Numbered from the stretch's first letter, positions 1-9,535 are shown. The stretch: DNA of 64,000 nt from Leptospira ellinghausenii (GCF_003114815.1 NZ_BFAZ01000005.1:62001-126000), one strand, 5' to 3'. Notes: generated by a model from the letters alone, not told the origin. Numbers and translations: made by a program.

Positions 1-651
1 TGTATGTCGATTGACAATTCGAATGTTCTCACCAAATCGCTGTTCCACTCTCTTTGTAATCGCAAGTCCCACATCCAAAAGAAACTTACCACCACTGATT
101 GGCATACAAACTTCCGTTCCCAATTCGGTGAAAAAAACTGCTACATCTTCTCCCACTTCATAATGTTTTCTTTGGATATAAGGCCCTAGTTCGAGAATTA
201 ATTCCTCAAAGGAAAAACCTTCGCTGATGAGTTTTTCGATCATTTTTTCAGTAATTCCTAATTGTGTACCTTTCCAACCGGAATGTAGGACAGAAACAAA
301 CGGTTGTTTTATGGAATAAAGGAATACGGGCACACAATCAGCAGTTCGCACCACAAGAACTTGGTTTTTTTGTAAGGAAAAAAGTCCGTCCCCTTGCTTC
401 ACTTCGATGACTGGTATATGATTTGTTTCAGAAGGAAACTTTTCAATGTGATCACCATGAACTTGCCCTAAACTATGGATCTGATACGTTGGAATTGAAT
501 AGGTTTCTGAAAAAACCTCCCTAGTATATGTGAGCCAATCCTTGGCTGATTTTGGAAACACTTGGTTTCCTTGAATCGTATTTGAGAGTTCCACTTTCCC
601 CAATGTGCCATAAGTAATCTTTCCATACGGAACCAATACAGATTGTTTCAT
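1..651 (-). CDS. pgeF: PgeF/YfiH-family purine nucleoside phosphorylase (polyphenol oxidase family), 3' end cut by window
   Basis: The frame is open from an ATG at 651 down to the window edge (217 codons), so the C-terminus is missing. Family hallmarks are in order: QVHGD (about residue 63, zinc His65), TADCVPV (about 103, Cys106), HSGWKGT (about 123, His123) and a GPYI...YEVG stretch. His-Cys-His is the zinc site of the PgeF/YfiH/LACC1 family. Known members cleave purine nucleosides by phosphorolysis, and E. coli PgeF clears a wrongly incorporated L-Ser from peptidoglycan precursors. The protein is expected to be cytoplasmic. Its ATG overlaps the stop of the upstream membrane-protein gene as ATGA, so it is the fourth gene of a translationally coupled operon. 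Family assignment is firm; the physiological substrate is not shown. Confidence 0.88.
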   Translation of the reverse strand, partial: MKQSVLVPYGKITYGTLGKVELSNTIQGNQVFPKSAKDWLTYTREVFSETYSIPTYQIHSLGQVHGDHIEKFPSETNHIPVIEVKQGDGLFSLQKNQVLVVRTADCVPVFLYSIKQPFVSVLHSGWKGTQLGITEKMIEKLISEGFSFEELILELGPYIQRKHYEVGEDVAVFFTELGTEVCMPISGGKFLLDVGLAITKRVEQRFGENIRIVNRHT

Positions 652-2216
652 TTGGAATCGTTTTTCCCAAAAAAGACTGTTTGTTTCAAATCCAAACCTT
701 CAGACAAAAAACGTTTCGTTAGATCATCACAATTCCAATCCTTCCTTTGGCAAAGTGGATTCATTTTGATTGGATCATAATTCCAAAGGTAAAACCTAAG
801 TGGCGAAGAGCGCCATGTATAAGTGACAAAGGGAAGATCTAATTCAGGCAGACGATGATCGAGCAAAAGATCGATTTTACGAAAATTCAAATCCTCATAA
901 GAGAGTTTTGTTTCGTGACCAACTCTCCCCCTAACATCGATTTGTTTTTTCGCAAAAATTTTGTCCGTAAGCCCTGACTCTGCTTCAAACGCAAAATTGG
1001 GTTTTAAATAATAAATGAAATGAGCCTGCGCTCCAAAAAATGCCACTCGAAAATTCTCTAGAGCACCTTCATCATATCCATTTTGATCAATTAAGTGTTG
1101 TTCATAAAACATTCGTTCTTCGCCAATTCCATGCCAATCAGGTACACGTTTGCCATCGGATTTTAATGGGTCGGTATAAATCGCAGAAGAAAGGACAAAG
1201 ACTAAGGCAAACAGAATCGAATTTTTGGAATAGATCTGATAAAAACGATATTTTTGATTGGACTCAATTTGCGACTCGTTTGTCCAAAACTGGATCCTTT
1301 GGAATGCTAAATAAGAGAAAAAAGGTAAAATCGGAATCCAAAACCGGTTCCCCATAAAGTCACCACCGACATACAACACATAAACGATATAAAGTATGAG
1401 GGTATAAACAAGGAATTGATTTTCTTTTTTTGTACGAAAGATATGGAAGATCTGAATAACAGTGAGTAGAATTACAAACGGAAACAATGGATAGGATCTT
1501 AACAAATACAAAAGATAATAGAACCCTTGTGAAAAATAACTTCCTTTATTCCCTTTGGCATAAAAGGTATTCGGAAAAAAATCTTCGTAATAAAAAAAAC
1601 GTAACGTACAAAAAAGTAAGAACAAAACTCCAAAAACAATAGGTTCTTTATACTGTTTTTTTCGTATCCAATCCAGTGATGCGAAAACCAAAAACAAAGC
1701 CCCTTCAGGGCGAATGAGTGATGTTAGGAAAAACACGAGAAACACACGTTTGTTTTGTTTTTCCCAAAGTAACAATCCCCAACTTAAAAAAAAAGTGAAT
1801 ACAGAAGTTTCTAAACCCGAACTTGCGAATATGTACAAGTGAAATAAAAATGCCAAATGGACAATGAGTAAAGGGTAAACATTTCCAAAAGAAACTTTAT
1901 TTTCAGCAGTAAAAAACAAACACAAAACTAGAATATAAAAAAAGATTCCTGTAAACACAGACAACAGCTGTGGTTTGATACCAACAAAATAACCAAGGGA
2001 TAAAAAGAGAGTCCAAAGAAAATTTGTATATCCTTCCACCTTCTCCCCTAGATTAAATACTAAACCATTTCCTTCAAAGAAATTTCTAGCATACACAAAA
2101 CTTATGTAAGCATCATCACAAATCCATCTCCAGTGATATGCTTGGTAAATAGCAAACAAAATCATCATTGCTGCTAATAGATAATAAGAAATAAAATTAC
2201 GTTTTAAATCCAACAT
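648..2216 (-). CDS. polytopic membrane protein, GT-C-type glycosyltransferase-like
   Basis: This 522-residue protein has about ten hydrophobic segments. After the first one comes a conserved-looking loop with DDAYISF, then ARNFFEGNGLVFN and EGYTNFLW. An acidic pair in the first extracytoplasmic loop is the signature of GT-C (lipid-phosphate-sugar dependent) glycosyltransferases, including the bacterial families that modify envelope glycans or lipid A. The C-terminal roughly 130 residues are soluble. I infer transfer of a sugar from a polyprenyl carrier on the outer face of the inner membrane; neither donor nor acceptor can be read. The gene starts 3 bases after the kinase-like gene stops and overlaps pgeF by 4 bases. 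It could alternatively be an uncharacterised GT39-like membrane protein. Confidence 0.65.
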   Translation of the reverse strand: MLDLKRNFISYYLLAAMMILFAIYQAYHWRWICDDAYISFVYARNFFEGNGLVFNLGEKVEGYTNFLWTLFLSLGYFVGIKPQLLSVFTGIFFYILVLCLFFTAENKVSFGNVYPLLIVHLAFLFHLYIFASSGLETSVFTFFLSWGLLLWEKQNKRVFLVFFLTSLIRPEGALFLVFASLDWIRKKQYKEPIVFGVLFLLFCTLRFFYYEDFFPNTFYAKGNKGSYFSQGFYYLLYLLRSYPLFPFVILLTVIQIFHIFRTKKENQFLVYTLILYIVYVLYVGGDFMGNRFWIPILPFFSYLAFQRIQFWTNESQIESNQKYRFYQIYSKNSILFALVFVLSSAIYTDPLKSDGKRVPDWHGIGEERMFYEQHLIDQNGYDEGALENFRVAFFGAQAHFIYYLKPNFAFEAESGLTDKIFAKKQIDVRGRVGHETKLSYEDLNFRKIDLLLDHRLPELDLPFVTYTWRSSPLRFYLWNYDPIKMNPLCQRKDWNCDDLTKRFLSEGLDLKQTVFFGKNDSK

Positions 2217-2219
2217 ACA

Positions 2220-3302
2220 CTAATCCAATTCAAACGATTTGATAAACTCTTCAATGATTAGAATGTGATCCATCTCGGGAGTTGGATTTTCTAAAGAAGG
2301 TTCATAGAGATAGTCGTCAAACACATGAAAATCAAAAATTTTTAGTTCAAAATCAGGTAACGTGATGATGATGTTTTCTGCATGGATATCAAATATTAAT
2401 TTTTCTTCTTCAGCTAAATACTTTGTAACTTCAATCACACGATTAAAATCCACTGCAATTTTTTTGAGTTTCGATTTGGAGATCACTCCAAACCTGTGAG
2501 AATCAAAATTTAATTTCCATTTTGGGAATAGTTTATCCAAAATCGGATTTTGGTCTAATTTTTCGTTGCGGATGGTAAATTCTTTTAAATGTTTCCCTGC
2601 AAGAAGAGGTTGTTGGTCACAGGGTGTCAGGGTGACGTTTGGAATTCCAAATGGATTTTTCCTCATTCGTAATCCCATAAAAAAACGGGTGGGAACAACT
2701 AAATCAGGAATCAATGATTTTAGTTTCCAGTAATGTAACCGTTCCAAACCCAATCGTTTGAATTTAAAATCAATTTCGTCTTTTTTGGAATCTCGGAAAG
2801 TTTGCCTTTTTAAGAAATCTCTAAGTTCAATTTCCTCAGGTTTTAAAAATCGAGTTAAATCTCTGCCTACTTCTTTGAATAGGGAACCGAAAATCACATC
2901 AGAAGGTAATTTTGATTTTCCTATCTTGACCACTTGGTTCCAAGGAAGTTTATAAACAAATTTATAAGAACCTCGTCCTATATAATCGTTTAAGGACAGA
3001 GGCATAAAATTATCTAAAAATTCACGATTGTAACGATAGGTCATTCGAAAGACATGCGAAACAGGAAATAACCTCTCGTATAAATTTCGAATAAAACCAG
3101 ATTTTCGAAGAACTTCATCCACTGGTAAGTCTTCCAGTGGAATGGGTTCTTCATTTTTATTTGGATCGACAAACAGCTCTTTGTCGAGACCCTTCTCCAA
3201 CAATTCTAAAAATTGTGGAATTTTCCCCCAACTAGGATATTGATTCCAAAGTTGTGAGATCCGATCACGGATCCCTTTGATTGGACCTTTTTTATCTGCC
3301 AC
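2220..3302 (-). CDS. protein-kinase/aminoglycoside-phosphotransferase-fold protein
   Basis: This 360-residue cytoplasmic protein starts at GTG (3302). Around residues 108-117 there is a Gly-rich loop-like IGRGSYKFVYK, followed by VVKIG with a candidate ATP-binding Lys126. Near the C-terminus FDIHAEN (Asp305, Asn310) resembles the catalytic loop D-x-H-x-x-N of APH/choline-kinase-type enzymes, and KIFDF (Asp324) resembles the metal-binding D of IDF/IDW. All four key positions are present in the right order, so activity is plausible. The insert between the lobes is long and unfamiliar. It lies between an oligopeptide-binding lipoprotein and a GT-C-like enzyme, which hints at a small-molecule or lipid/sugar kinase in envelope synthesis; that is inference. 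I do not recognise a named family. Confidence 0.6.
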   Translation of the reverse strand: MADKKGPIKGIRDRISQLWNQYPSWGKIPQFLELLEKGLDKELFVDPNKNEEPIPLEDLPVDEVLRKSGFIRNLYERLFPVSHVFRMTYRYNREFLDNFMPLSLNDYIGRGSYKFVYKLPWNQVVKIGKSKLPSDVIFGSLFKEVGRDLTRFLKPEEIELRDFLKRQTFRDSKKDEIDFKFKRLGLERLHYWKLKSLIPDLVVPTRFFMGLRMRKNPFGIPNVTLTPCDQQPLLAGKHLKEFTIRNEKLDQNPILDKLFPKWKLNFDSHRFGVISKSKLKKIAVDFNRVIEVTKYLAEEEKLIFDIHAENIIITLPDFELKIFDFHVFDDYLYEPSLENPTPEMDHILIIEEFIKSFELD

Positions 3303-3311
3303 TAACTAAGA

Positions 3312-5132
3312 TTACTTCCAACGAACAATGGATTCGTAATCGAAAAACTTTTCTTTTTTAGAAAGGCTCTCAGTTAACTTTTTATCTCTTTCTTCATCAT
3401 ACCACCAATAGTCAGATGAAAAACTCTCATCTCCATATTTACCAAGTGGTAAACTAGGCATTCCGTATTTTTGCCAATACAAAAGTCGTGTGCTTGGCAA
3501 ATGCCATAGTAATACATATGGGTATTCTTTATAAACAATTCGATCAATTTGTTTGAGAATTTCGTTTCGTTTGGTTACTGAAAATTCAGTTTTTTGTTTT
3601 TCAATGAGTTTGTCCACTTCTGGTATTTTTAATCCAGGTAAATTAGGTTGCCCTTCTTCATCTGCATACTTTGATAACCATTGTGATTCAGGATCTTTAA
3701 AGATCCCGGACCCCCAAGCGGCCCAAGTCATATCAAAATCATATTTATCAACTCGTTCACTCCAAGCAGCTAAATCCAATGTATCAATCGATGCTCGGAT
3801 ACCCACTTCTTTGGCTTTCTCCAGAAACACTGTAAAATATTTCTCTGTTTTTTTATCTCGATCAAGGATTGAAAACTGGAATGGTTTTCCATCTTTTTCC
3901 AAAATCCCTTCCGAGTTAGGTTTCCAACCAGCTTCTGCTAGTAATTTTCTCGCCTTTTCAATATTAAACTCTGTTGGAATGTTTGGATTTTTTTCACCAC
4001 CTAAATAAAAATCTGGGTAATAACTATTTGTTGGATCATATTCACCATACGCTAGTTTATCGATCATTAATTTCCGATCCACAAGTAAGTTCATTGCTTC
4101 TCTCACACGTTTGTCAGCAAATATAGATCTCCGAGAGTTCATTGCCCAACCTTGGAATCCAATTGGTTTCAAGTTGAAAATACGTTGTTTGGCAATCCAA
4201 TTAAGATCAAAAGCTTCCCCTTTTGCCTCTTCTACCCATACAAATGCTGAGTAAACAGGATAAATGTCTATATCACCTTTTTTGAATGCTTGTAAGGCTA
4301 CTGCTTCTTCGTTATAAACTTTGTATACAATTTGATCAAAATTGTTTCGACCTTCGTTAAATGGATATGCCCTTTGCCACCAATCTCCTCTTCTTTCTAA
4401 TTTGATGTATCGGTTCTTTTTGACTTCTGTTATTTTATATGGACCTGAAACGATCGGAAATTCCATATTTTCTTTATTAAAATCTTTCCCTTCAAAATGA
4501 TGTTTTGGTAAAATAAAGATGGACGATGCGATATCATTAAAATTATTCCAATGAACTTCTTTTGCCTCAAAAACAACTGTTAGGTCATCTACCTTAACAG
4601 GTTTTAAGAAACGAGAAAGAGAGATTCTAAATACTGCCGTTCCATTTTTTGGATTCATGATAGTATCATAAGTAAAAATAACATCATCTGCGGTAACAGG
4701 TTTCCCATCAGACCAACGTGCATTGGAATCTAAATAAAAAGTGAACTTCTTTTTGTCTGGAGAAATTTTCCATTCCTTTGCAAGGTGAGGGATGGTTTCC
4801 AGCGTAAGTGGATGATAAGCTGTAAGCGGTTCGTATAAACTTGTAAAGATTCGTGCAGTAGTTGTAAACTGGTCTAAGTAATAGTTCAATGATTTTGGAA
4901 ATTGATGAGAGTAGATCCGTATTCTACCTCCCTTTTTTGCCTTAGGGTCCGCGACTGGATTTTTTACTTGTAAGGCTTTCGGTATGGAATTTGGATCACC
5001 TTCCCAAGCAAGGTCAACCACGCGGCTCAGACTTTCTTTATTGTCCTCTTCTGAACAATTTTGGAAAAAAAGAATTGGTAAAAGACAGGTAATCCCCACC
5101 AAAACAAACTTGATTACTTGGGAACGGACCAT
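3312..5132 (-). CDS. extracellular solute-binding lipoprotein, family 5 (peptide/nickel type)
   Basis: The protein is about 606 residues from the ATG at 5132. I chose this start because it gives a compact signal peptide with the lipobox LFFQNC. The open frame extends to 5177 but would then run into the divergent glycosidase gene. The mature part has the SBP_bac_5 pattern: ITARIFTSLYEPLTAY-like N-terminus, LAKEWKISPDKKKFTF, the ARWSDGKPVTADDVIFTYD motif, and a C-terminal lobe with RVDKYDFDMTWAAWGSG. Family members bind oligopeptides, nickel or other ligands and deliver them to an ABC permease. No permease or ATPase gene is next to it, so it is an orphan binding protein, or its partners lie elsewhere. 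It is the first gene of the minus-strand operon ending in pgeF. Confidence 0.85.
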   Translation of the reverse strand: MVRSQVIKFVLVGITCLLPILFFQNCSEEDNKESLSRVVDLAWEGDPNSIPKALQVKNPVADPKAKKGGRIRIYSHQFPKSLNYYLDQFTTTARIFTSLYEPLTAYHPLTLETIPHLAKEWKISPDKKKFTFYLDSNARWSDGKPVTADDVIFTYDTIMNPKNGTAVFRISLSRFLKPVKVDDLTVVFEAKEVHWNNFNDIASSIFILPKHHFEGKDFNKENMEFPIVSGPYKITEVKKNRYIKLERRGDWWQRAYPFNEGRNNFDQIVYKVYNEEAVALQAFKKGDIDIYPVYSAFVWVEEAKGEAFDLNWIAKQRIFNLKPIGFQGWAMNSRRSIFADKRVREAMNLLVDRKLMIDKLAYGEYDPTNSYYPDFYLGGEKNPNIPTEFNIEKARKLLAEAGWKPNSEGILEKDGKPFQFSILDRDKKTEKYFTVFLEKAKEVGIRASIDTLDLAAWSERVDKYDFDMTWAAWGSGIFKDPESQWLSKYADEEGQPNLPGLKIPEVDKLIEKQKTEFSVTKRNEILKQIDRIVYKEYPYVLLWHLPSTRLLYWQKYGMPSLPLGKYGDESFSSDYWWYDEERDKKLTESLSKKEKFFDYESIVRWK

Positions 5133-5150
5133 ATGGTATTGAACTAATTT

Positions 5151-6557
5151 ATGAAACATCCCTTCCATCAAATCCATTTGTACGAGATAGGCTCAAGGCT
5201 TTTTTGTGGAAAAAAGGGGGAACATCTTCCTGTTATTTTGAATGAATTAGAAAAAAAAACTCCCTTTGATTGGGCAGATGAAATTTGGCTTATGGGTGTT
5301 TGGAAAAATAGTCCAAGCTCACAAAGAATCGCACAAACAATGCCTGAACTAAGGCCAGGATACGATTCTGTTAAATCACAACTGGCAAACACTGATATTT
5401 ACGGATCTCCCTATTCCATTTATGAATACAATTTGGACCCTCTGATAGGTGGAGATCAAGACCTAACAGTCATATACGAATGGTTCCAATCCAAAAACAA
5501 AAAACTAATTCTCGATTTTGTACCCAACCATATGGCAATTGATTCGCCACTGGTTTCCGAATTTCCAAATTTATTTCTAAAATCTATCCCTACGGAAGAG
5601 GATAAAAATAGTTTTTTACACCCAAATGGAAATCGTTACAAACATGGTAAAGATCCGTATTATGATGGTTGGACGGATACAATCCAATGGGATTTTTCAA
5701 ACCCTGAAGTAGAAAATCACCACATTCAAATTTTAAATAAGATCGCAAAACACTGCGATGGTGTTAGATGCGATATGGCAATGTTACTTTTACCTGATAT
5801 TTTTGAAAAAACTCACGGGAAACGATCCGTATATCATTGGGAAAATGTTATCAATTCCATCAAAAGTGAATTCCCACATTTTCGATTTTATGCAGAAGTC
5901 TATTGGGGATTAGATGGTACATTACGTTCATTAGGTTTTGATGCTACTTATGATAAGACACTTTATGACGAGTTGGTGCATCATAAATTAGATCAGGTGG
6001 CAGAACTCATTTCATATGAATCTGAACAGATTTCAAAGCCAAACTTAATTCGTTTTTTGGAAAACCACGACGAAAATAGAGCCAAACTTACATTTGGCGA
6101 ACATTCCAAAACATACTTTAGTTTATTATCTTGTCTACCAGGCATTCTACTTCTATTTGATGGCCAAGAAGTTGGTTCTCTCAAAAAAATTCCTGTCCAA
6201 TTGAAAAATGCAGATGAAGAATCACCTGACAGAGAAACAGAAGAATTTTACAGGAGAGCCTTTTCCACAATTTCCAAACGTTCCACTCAGATCGAATACC
6301 AAACTGTACATTACTTAGAAATGAACCAATTGCCTGTTTTTATGCGATTGCTGATCTCAAACAATCAGACAGAACTTTTCCTTTGGAATTATCATCAGGT
6401 ACCTTGTTCAGGATGGATTCCTTATGAGGAAAAAATACCATACAAGGAAACATTAATCAATATTGTTTCGAATCAGGTTTACCCGCAAGGCAAACCACAA
6501 AAAGAAGGAATGTATTTCAAATTAGAACCAAATGAGATACAATGGTTTATTTTTTAA
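5151..6557 (+). CDS. GH13 alpha-amylase-family glycosidase
   Basis: This 468-residue protein has no signal peptide and is probably cytoplasmic. The conserved regions of the (beta/alpha)8 GH13 fold are visible: DFVPNHM (region I, about 122-128), GVRCDMA with nucleophile Asp208, YAEVYW with acid/base Glu249, and ENHDENR with the transition-state Asp307. The catalytic triad is complete. The SPYSIYEYNLDP stretch resembles enzymes acting on short alpha-glucans, maltosyl or trehalose-type substrates, but specificity cannot be read. A beta-sandwich-like C-terminal region follows. It is divergent from the SBP lipoprotein, with only about 18 bases between the chosen starts, and its 3' end overlaps rel by 11 bases on the opposite strand. 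Confidence 0.85.
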   Translation: MKHPFHQIHLYEIGSRLFCGKKGEHLPVILNELEKKTPFDWADEIWLMGVWKNSPSSQRIAQTMPELRPGYDSVKSQLANTDIYGSPYSIYEYNLDPLIGGDQDLTVIYEWFQSKNKKLILDFVPNHMAIDSPLVSEFPNLFLKSIPTEEDKNSFLHPNGNRYKHGKDPYYDGWTDTIQWDFSNPEVENHHIQILNKIAKHCDGVRCDMAMLLLPDIFEKTHGKRSVYHWENVINSIKSEFPHFRFYAEVYWGLDGTLRSLGFDATYDKTLYDELVHHKLDQVAELISYESEQISKPNLIRFLENHDENRAKLTFGEHSKTYFSLLSCLPGILLLFDGQEVGSLKKIPVQLKNADEESPDRETEEFYRRAFSTISKRSTQIEYQTVHYLEMNQLPVFMRLLISNNQTELFLWNYHQVPCSGWIPYEEKIPYKETLINIVSNQVYPQGKPQKEGMYFKLEPNEIQWFIF

Positions 6558-8601
6558 CCCTTTCAGCAAACACTACACCTTGAATCATTCTCAAATTTTC
6601 TAATATTTCTTTTAGTTGGTCCAAGTGATCAACTTCTAACATGAATTTGGCGGTCAGTGTTCCATTCGGATGAGAAGAAGCACCTGCCTCCAAAATATTT
6701 GTTTCTGTACTCGAAATGGATTCCACCATCGATAGATAAATCCCTTGTACGTCTTTGGCACGAACTTCAATTTGGATAGGGATTGGTTCACCAGGTCCTT
6801 CCCATCGAACTGGAATTGTTTTCATCCATTCTAACTGTTTGGTTGCCGTTGAGCAGTCTTTTTTGTGAACACTAACACCTCTTCCACGTGTGATAAAACC
6901 GATGATTTCATCCCCTGGAATTGGTGTACAACAAGAGGCAACTCGAACTGGTACATCATTCCAACCTGCAACCGATATCCCAAACTCCTTTGATTCTTCT
7001 TGGTTTTGGTTCGGTTTTGTTGGTTTTTTAATTTTTACTTTTTTGATTTCTTTGATGGTATTTTCATCAAAGCTTGGATTTGAAGCTTCTAAGACAGAAC
7101 CAATGGTTTCTTTTTGGGAATCTTCCTGCAGTTTTCGAAAATAAGCACGTAACTTTTGTCTGGCGCCAGAAGTTTTCACAATCCGAAGCCAGATTGGTGA
7201 TGGTTTCGAATTTTTTTCCGTAATGATTTCTACTTGGTCACCCGACTTCAATTCCGTACGAAGTGTAACCATTCTACCATTCACCTTACCTCCACGCGCG
7301 TGAAGGCCTACATCAGTATGGATACGAAATGCATAGTCTAAAACCGTCGCACCTTTAGGCATTTCGATGATTTCACCTTTTGGTGTAAAAACAAAAACCT
7401 CATCTTCATGAAGATCATATTGGAGTTCCTCCATAAACTCTTTTGAGTCTAAACTTGGATCTTGCCATGATTTTAAAATCTCCAACCACTTCATTCGGAA
7501 GGCATTTTCTACACCATTTTGTAAGATAACAGATGAACGAGAAAGGTTCGTCGATTCTTTGTATGCCCAATGTGCTGCCACTCCATTCTCAGCAATGGCA
7601 TTCATTTCTTTTGTACGAATTTGTACTTCCATGGGACGACCGTCTGGTCCAAACACAGTTGTATGTAAAGATTGGTAAAGGTTTGTTTTGGGAGTGGCAA
7701 TATAATCTTTGAATCTTCCGGGGATAGGAGTCCATAAGGTATGTACAATTCCAAGCACACCGTAACAATCTTTAATTTCATTCGCTATGATTCGAACAGC
7801 ACGTAGGTCAAAGATTTCAGAAAAAGATTTTTCCTTGGTGACCATCTTGCGATATATTGAATAAAAATGTTTGGCCCTTCCGTCTATCCTTGCATCAATA
7901 TTGATTTCTGCTAATCGTTGTTTTAAGATAATTTTAATTTTTTCAATGTATTCATCACGTTCAGATTTTTTAGCAGAAACTCTTTTTTTGATTTCTTGAT
8001 ATTCTTCTGGATGTAAAGACTGAAAGGCTAAATCTTCCAATTCAAATTTTACCTTATAAACACCAAGCCTACCTGCAATAGGAGCATAAAGAGATAACAC
8101 TTCTTTGGCGATTCGTTTCTGTTTCTCTTCCGGTTGGAATTTTAAAGTTCTGACATTATGTGTTTTATCTGCCAGTTTAATTAACATCACACGCACATCT
8201 TTAATTGTAGCAAGTAACATCTTTCGAATGTTTTCCGCAGCTTCAGTTTCTTTCGATTGCGATTTAATTTCAGAGATTTTTGTAACACCTTCTACAAGAG
8301 CAGCAATGTCCTCACCAAACTCTTTTGCCATATCTTCTTTGGTGTAACTTGTATCCTCTACAACATCATGTAATAATCCTGCTGCGATTGCCCTTTCATC
8401 TAGACCTAATTCATCTAAAACAGAAGCTACATTCATCGGATGGATGATATATGGTTCGCCAGAAAGCCTTTTTTGCCCTTCATGCATTTTATCGGCAATG
8501 TGATATGCCTTTTCGATAAGTTGTGCTTTTTCAGGACCAAGTCTTTTTTGGACAGCATCAAATAACTCTTGTTTGTCCTTTATATCTTGATAAAGTCCCA
8601 T
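6547..8601 (-). CDS. rel: bifunctional (p)ppGpp synthetase/hydrolase Rel/SpoT
   Basis: This 684-residue protein has the full RelA/SpoT layout. The N-terminal HD hydrolase has HDVVED at 78-83 and the KLADKTHNVRTL stretch. The synthetase domain has DLRAVRII and RFKDYIATPK; RFKD at 296-299 is the form found in bifunctional enzymes rather than the synthetase-only RelA. Then follow the TGS domain (about 395-455) and a C-terminal ACT domain (about 610-684). Both catalytic halves look intact, so it should make and degrade ppGpp. It is probably the main stringent-response enzyme, since no second copy is in the window. The start ATG overlaps the nadC stop by one base, so the two are co-transcribed and coupled. 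Confidence 0.95.
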   Translation of the reverse strand: MGLYQDIKDKQELFDAVQKRLGPEKAQLIEKAYHIADKMHEGQKRLSGEPYIIHPMNVASVLDELGLDERAIAAGLLHDVVEDTSYTKEDMAKEFGEDIAALVEGVTKISEIKSQSKETEAAENIRKMLLATIKDVRVMLIKLADKTHNVRTLKFQPEEKQKRIAKEVLSLYAPIAGRLGVYKVKFELEDLAFQSLHPEEYQEIKKRVSAKKSERDEYIEKIKIILKQRLAEINIDARIDGRAKHFYSIYRKMVTKEKSFSEIFDLRAVRIIANEIKDCYGVLGIVHTLWTPIPGRFKDYIATPKTNLYQSLHTTVFGPDGRPMEVQIRTKEMNAIAENGVAAHWAYKESTNLSRSSVILQNGVENAFRMKWLEILKSWQDPSLDSKEFMEELQYDLHEDEVFVFTPKGEIIEMPKGATVLDYAFRIHTDVGLHARGGKVNGRMVTLRTELKSGDQVEIITEKNSKPSPIWLRIVKTSGARQKLRAYFRKLQEDSQKETIGSVLEASNPSFDENTIKEIKKVKIKKPTKPNQNQEESKEFGISVAGWNDVPVRVASCCTPIPGDEIIGFITRGRGVSVHKKDCSTATKQLEWMKTIPVRWEGPGEPIPIQIEVRAKDVQGIYLSMVESISSTETNILEAGASSHPNGTLTAKFMLEVDHLDQLKEILENLRMIQGVVFAERVKK

Positions 8602-9470
8602 TATTTGATATCCAAACTTATGTCCAAAAATTTCACAGTATGAGTTAAATATCCCATACTCACTCCAATTCCTTCAAACTTAGATAAAAATTTTAATTTA
8701 TCGGGTGTAATACCACCTGAACATTCGATACGAATCTCTGGGGCTTTATCTTTTAAGATATAAATTGCTTTTTCGGTATCCCCATCGGAAAAATTATCCA
8801 AAAGAAGGATATCTGGTTTGGATTCGATGGCATCTTCTAGTTGGGAGAGCCCATCAATTTCCAATTCAATTTTTTTCCCTGGATTTTTTTGCCGTACCAT
8901 TTGTACCGCTGATTGAATCGAACCTGCTTTTGTTATATGATTATCTTTTAACATCGCCATATCAGATAAATTGATTCGGTGATTGGCACCACCACCAGTG
9001 TATACCGCATATTTTGCTAATTTTCGATAACCAGGTAAGGTTTTTCTAGTATCTAGGATGAGGAGATTTGGAAACTGTTTGGCAACTCGATTGGCATTTG
9101 TGGCAATTCCAGAAAGGTATTGGATGAAATTGAGTAAAATACGTTCCATTTTTAAGATGCCAACGAGAGATCCTTTTAACTCACCAATGATCGTTCCTTT
9201 GGATAAGGGAGCCCCATCTTCCAAAATCTGACTCCAAGTTACGTTTGTTTTCGATTTTTGAATTAGGCATGGAATCACGGAAAGTCCACATAATACACCT
9301 TCCTCTTTCGCAAGTAGGATAGCAGTACAAGATTCTTCAACAGAAAACAAAGTATCCGTTGTAATGTCTCCCGCAGGCAAATCTTCTTCCAAAGCCAATT
9401 GGACCAAAGATTCAAAGTCTTTTTCTGTGATTGATGTTACGGGAGTTGTATATCCTCTATTCATATTCAT
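8601..9470 (-). CDS. nadC: nicotinate-nucleotide pyrophosphorylase (quinolinate phosphoribosyltransferase)
   Basis: This 289-residue enzyme converts quinolinate and PRPP to nicotinate mononucleotide in de novo NAD synthesis. Signatures are EEDLPAGDITTDTLF near the N-terminus, LDTRKTLPGYRKLAKYAV, GGGANHRINLSDMAMLKDNHI with the substrate-binding Arg/His/Lys cluster, and a C-terminal ECSGGITPDKL barrel phosphate-binding loop. There are two possible starts: ATG at 9470, or ATG at 9464, which is better spaced from an upstream TAGGA. It follows a strong terminator that isolates it from the LysM lipoprotein gene, and it is coupled to rel by a one-base overlap. Confidence 0.95.
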   Translation of the reverse strand: MNMNRGYTTPVTSITEKDFESLVQLALEEDLPAGDITTDTLFSVEESCTAILLAKEEGVLCGLSVIPCLIQKSKTNVTWSQILEDGAPLSKGTIIGELKGSLVGILKMERILLNFIQYLSGIATNANRVAKQFPNLLILDTRKTLPGYRKLAKYAVYTGGGANHRINLSDMAMLKDNHITKAGSIQSAVQMVRQKNPGKKIELEIDGLSQLEDAIESKPDILLLDNFSDGDTEKAIYILKDKAPEIRIECSGGITPDKLKFLSKFEGIGVSMGYLTHTVKFLDISLDIK

Positions 9471-9484
9471 CCTATAATTTAGAC

Positions 9485-9517
9485 AAAAAAAAAGCTGTCT
9501 TTACGACAGCTTTTTTC
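9485..9517 (-). terminator. rho-independent terminator after the LysM lipoprotein gene
   Basis: A perfect 9-bp stem (9491-9499 with 9505-9513) and a 5-base loop is flanked by A-runs and T-runs on both sides. On the minus strand the hairpin is followed by a long U tract. It sits about 20 bases after the stop of the LysM lipoprotein gene and before nadC. Confidence 0.85.
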
Positions 9518-9535
9518 AAATCACCTAAACAATGT

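Noticed and set aside
4..189. Short plus-strand open frame at the window start
   Set aside because: It lies antisense to a clear pgeF frame with conserved zinc-site motifs; it has no recognisable protein features.
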